Part shown: positions 6,898-7,351 of the stretch, piece by piece
Numbering within the stretch: the first letter of the stretch is position 1
Layout of the letters: each line of letters begins with the position of its first letter
Assembly (NCBI GenBank): GCA_007131465.1
Contig: SLQN01000267.1
Span: 1-7,351, forward strand
Direction: 5' to 3'
DNA: 7,351 nucleotides
DNA from: Paracoccaceae bacterium
Lineage (GTDB): Bacteria; Pseudomonadota; Alphaproteobacteria; Rhodobacterales; Rhodobacteraceae
The notes under the pieces: generated by a model
Told to the model about the DNA's origin: nothing
What the model saw: the letters and a program-made list of their open reading frames with translations, nothing else
The model's database searches: none
Program-made: the position numbers and the translations under genes

Positions 6898-6939
6898 TAC
6901 CAAGTGCACGAGATCACCTACCAAGCGCACGATATCACC
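6898..6939. repeat. Tandem 21-bp direct repeat in the leader of the exported-protein gene
   Basis: Two head-to-tail 21-bp units, 6898-6918 and 6919-6939, agree at 19 of 21 positions. Each begins TACCAAG and ends ATCACC on the + strand; the differences are T/C at position 8 and G/T at position 15. Two helical turns per unit would place a bound protein on one face of DNA. If the promoter at 6950-6978 is right, the repeats lie just downstream of the transcription start, within the leader. Because 21 is a multiple of three, they could also encode a repeated heptapeptide in a short leader frame. Confidence 0.75.
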
Positions 6940-6949
6940 TAATATTTCC

Positions 6950-6978
6950 AGTATAAACGACCAAGTCTGCAAAGTCGA
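6950..6978 (-). promoter_or_regulatory. Predicted promoter of the exported-protein / kinase cluster
   Basis: On the - strand TCGACT (6978-6973) and TATACT (6955-6950) are separated by 17 bp: four and five of six matches to sigma70 consensus boxes, in the most AT-rich part of this spacer. The transcript would begin near 6943, with a leader of about 69 nt containing the tandem repeat and the Shine-Dalgarno. The downstream kinase and small gene may be cotranscribed from it. Confidence 0.55.
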
Positions 6979-7032
6979 TACGTGAGATTGCCGAGCGCTG
7001 CATTTCGGTGAGACTTGCCCGGGATGAGGAAA

Positions 7033-7351
7033 CTAACGCCGCACCGTCAGAAACCGGCAAAACTGGGTATCGATGAAGGCCGCGCTGAGCATGCTGGTGG
7101 CATAGGCTCCGGTATCGACGCTGATTCGCCCGTTGTGCAGCCTTGCTTTTTCGAAAATCGTATGGCCATGCGCGACCCAGACCCCGTCACGACGGTCTGT
7201 TACCAGAAATTTGGGGTGCCCCCACAACAGATGCTCGTCGAGTTGCGCATCGACCGGGACATGCGGGTCGGCCCCGGCATGGGCCACGAAGACATTGCCC
7301 GACTGATAGCTTAACGGTAGCCCGCGCAGCCATGCCAGCCGGTCATCGCCC
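7033..7351 (-). CDS. PPP-type metallophosphatase (Ser/Thr protein phosphatase-like), C-terminal part only
   Basis: The frame is open to the right edge, with first full codon at 7350; the visible protein of about 105 residues starts GDDRLAWLRGLPLSYQSGN, so the GTG at 7287 is internal. It matches the C-terminal half of the calcineurin-like / PPP phosphatase fold: FVAHAG (metal-binding His), LLWGHPKFL, VAHGHTI (the HGH metal motif) and RISVDTGAYATSMLSAAFID. The N-terminal GDxHG, GDxxDRG and GNHE motifs would lie outside the window. Relatives dephosphorylate phosphoproteins or cleave dinucleotide polyphosphates; substrate cannot be assigned. It ends in TAG (7035-7033) and lies upstream of the kinase cluster on the same strand, separated by a 158-bp spacer with its own promoter, so any functional link with the tyrosine kinase is speculative. 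Confidence 0.85.
   Translation of the reverse strand, partial: GDDRLAWLRGLPLSYQSGNVFVAHAGADPHVPVDAQLDEHLLWGHPKFLVTDRRDGVWVAHGHTIFEKARLHNGRISVDTGAYATSMLSAAFIDTQFCRFLTVRR

Noticed and set aside
5882..6985. Long rightward open frames (over 350 codons) opposite the exported-protein gene
   Set aside because: They are antisense shadows of a GC-rich, Ala/Gly-rich gene. Their translations are Arg/Ser/Pro-biased with no signal or motif, while the opposite strand has a signal peptide, Shine-Dalgarno and promoter.
6982..7020. GTGAGA-containing near-repeats at 6982 and 7008 between the phosphatase stop and the promoter
   Set aside because: Only six bases match exactly with an imperfect TTGCC follow-on, which is too short to separate from chance.
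1..7351. CRISPR arrays, insertion sequences, tRNA or rRNA genes, attachment sites
   Set aside because: No regularly spaced repeats, transposase frames, terminal inverted repeats or cloverleaf-like segments were seen; the only tandem repeat is the two-unit 21-bp element.

Overview
The window is GC-rich, gene-dense DNA that reads like a chromosomal segment from an alphaproteobacterium, probably of the Rhodobacteraceae/Paracoccaceae group. That is inferred from strong G/C bias at third codon positions, weak or moderate Shine-Dalgarno sites, and the protein families present: an alphaproteobacterial-style ArgE, a BTLCP/DUF920 protease-like protein and an ExoP-type tyrosine kinase. I cannot name the species.

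There are seven genes. Left part: the 3' portion of argE (1-1135, +) converges with a DUF2059-type exported protein (1141-1995, -). A 314-bp divergent promoter region (1996-2309) separates that gene from an exported bacterial transglutaminase-like cysteine proteinase (2310-3014, +). It has a strong sigma70-like promoter at 2183-2212 and three short perfect palindromes.

Right part: a leftward surface-polysaccharide cluster. In transcription order it holds the tail of a PPP-type metallophosphatase (7351-7033), then a promoter and a leader carrying a tandem 21-bp repeat (about 6898-6978). Next come an exported protein with an Ala-rich helical body and a Pro/Gly-rich tail (6874-5936), a spacer with a GC hairpin (5889-5910), a complete Wzz/Wzc-type bacterial tyrosine kinase (5835-3520), and a small membrane-anchored protein whose start overlaps the kinase stop by 8 bp (3527-3030).

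The kinase is the functional anchor. It is a chain-length regulator and co-polymerase fused to a BY-kinase with an eight-tyrosine C-terminal tail, which in known systems controls Wzx/Wzy-dependent exopolysaccharide assembly and export. No glycosyltransferase, flippase, polymerase or outer-membrane porin gene lies in the window, so this is the regulatory edge of a larger locus or an isolated kinase module. The two downstream/upstream unknowns (the small anchored protein and the exported Ala/Gly-rich protein) are the best candidates for undescribed components. The BTLCP gene could link to adhesin processing, but no LapD or LapA partner is visible. I found no mobile element, CRISPR array, tRNA or rRNA.
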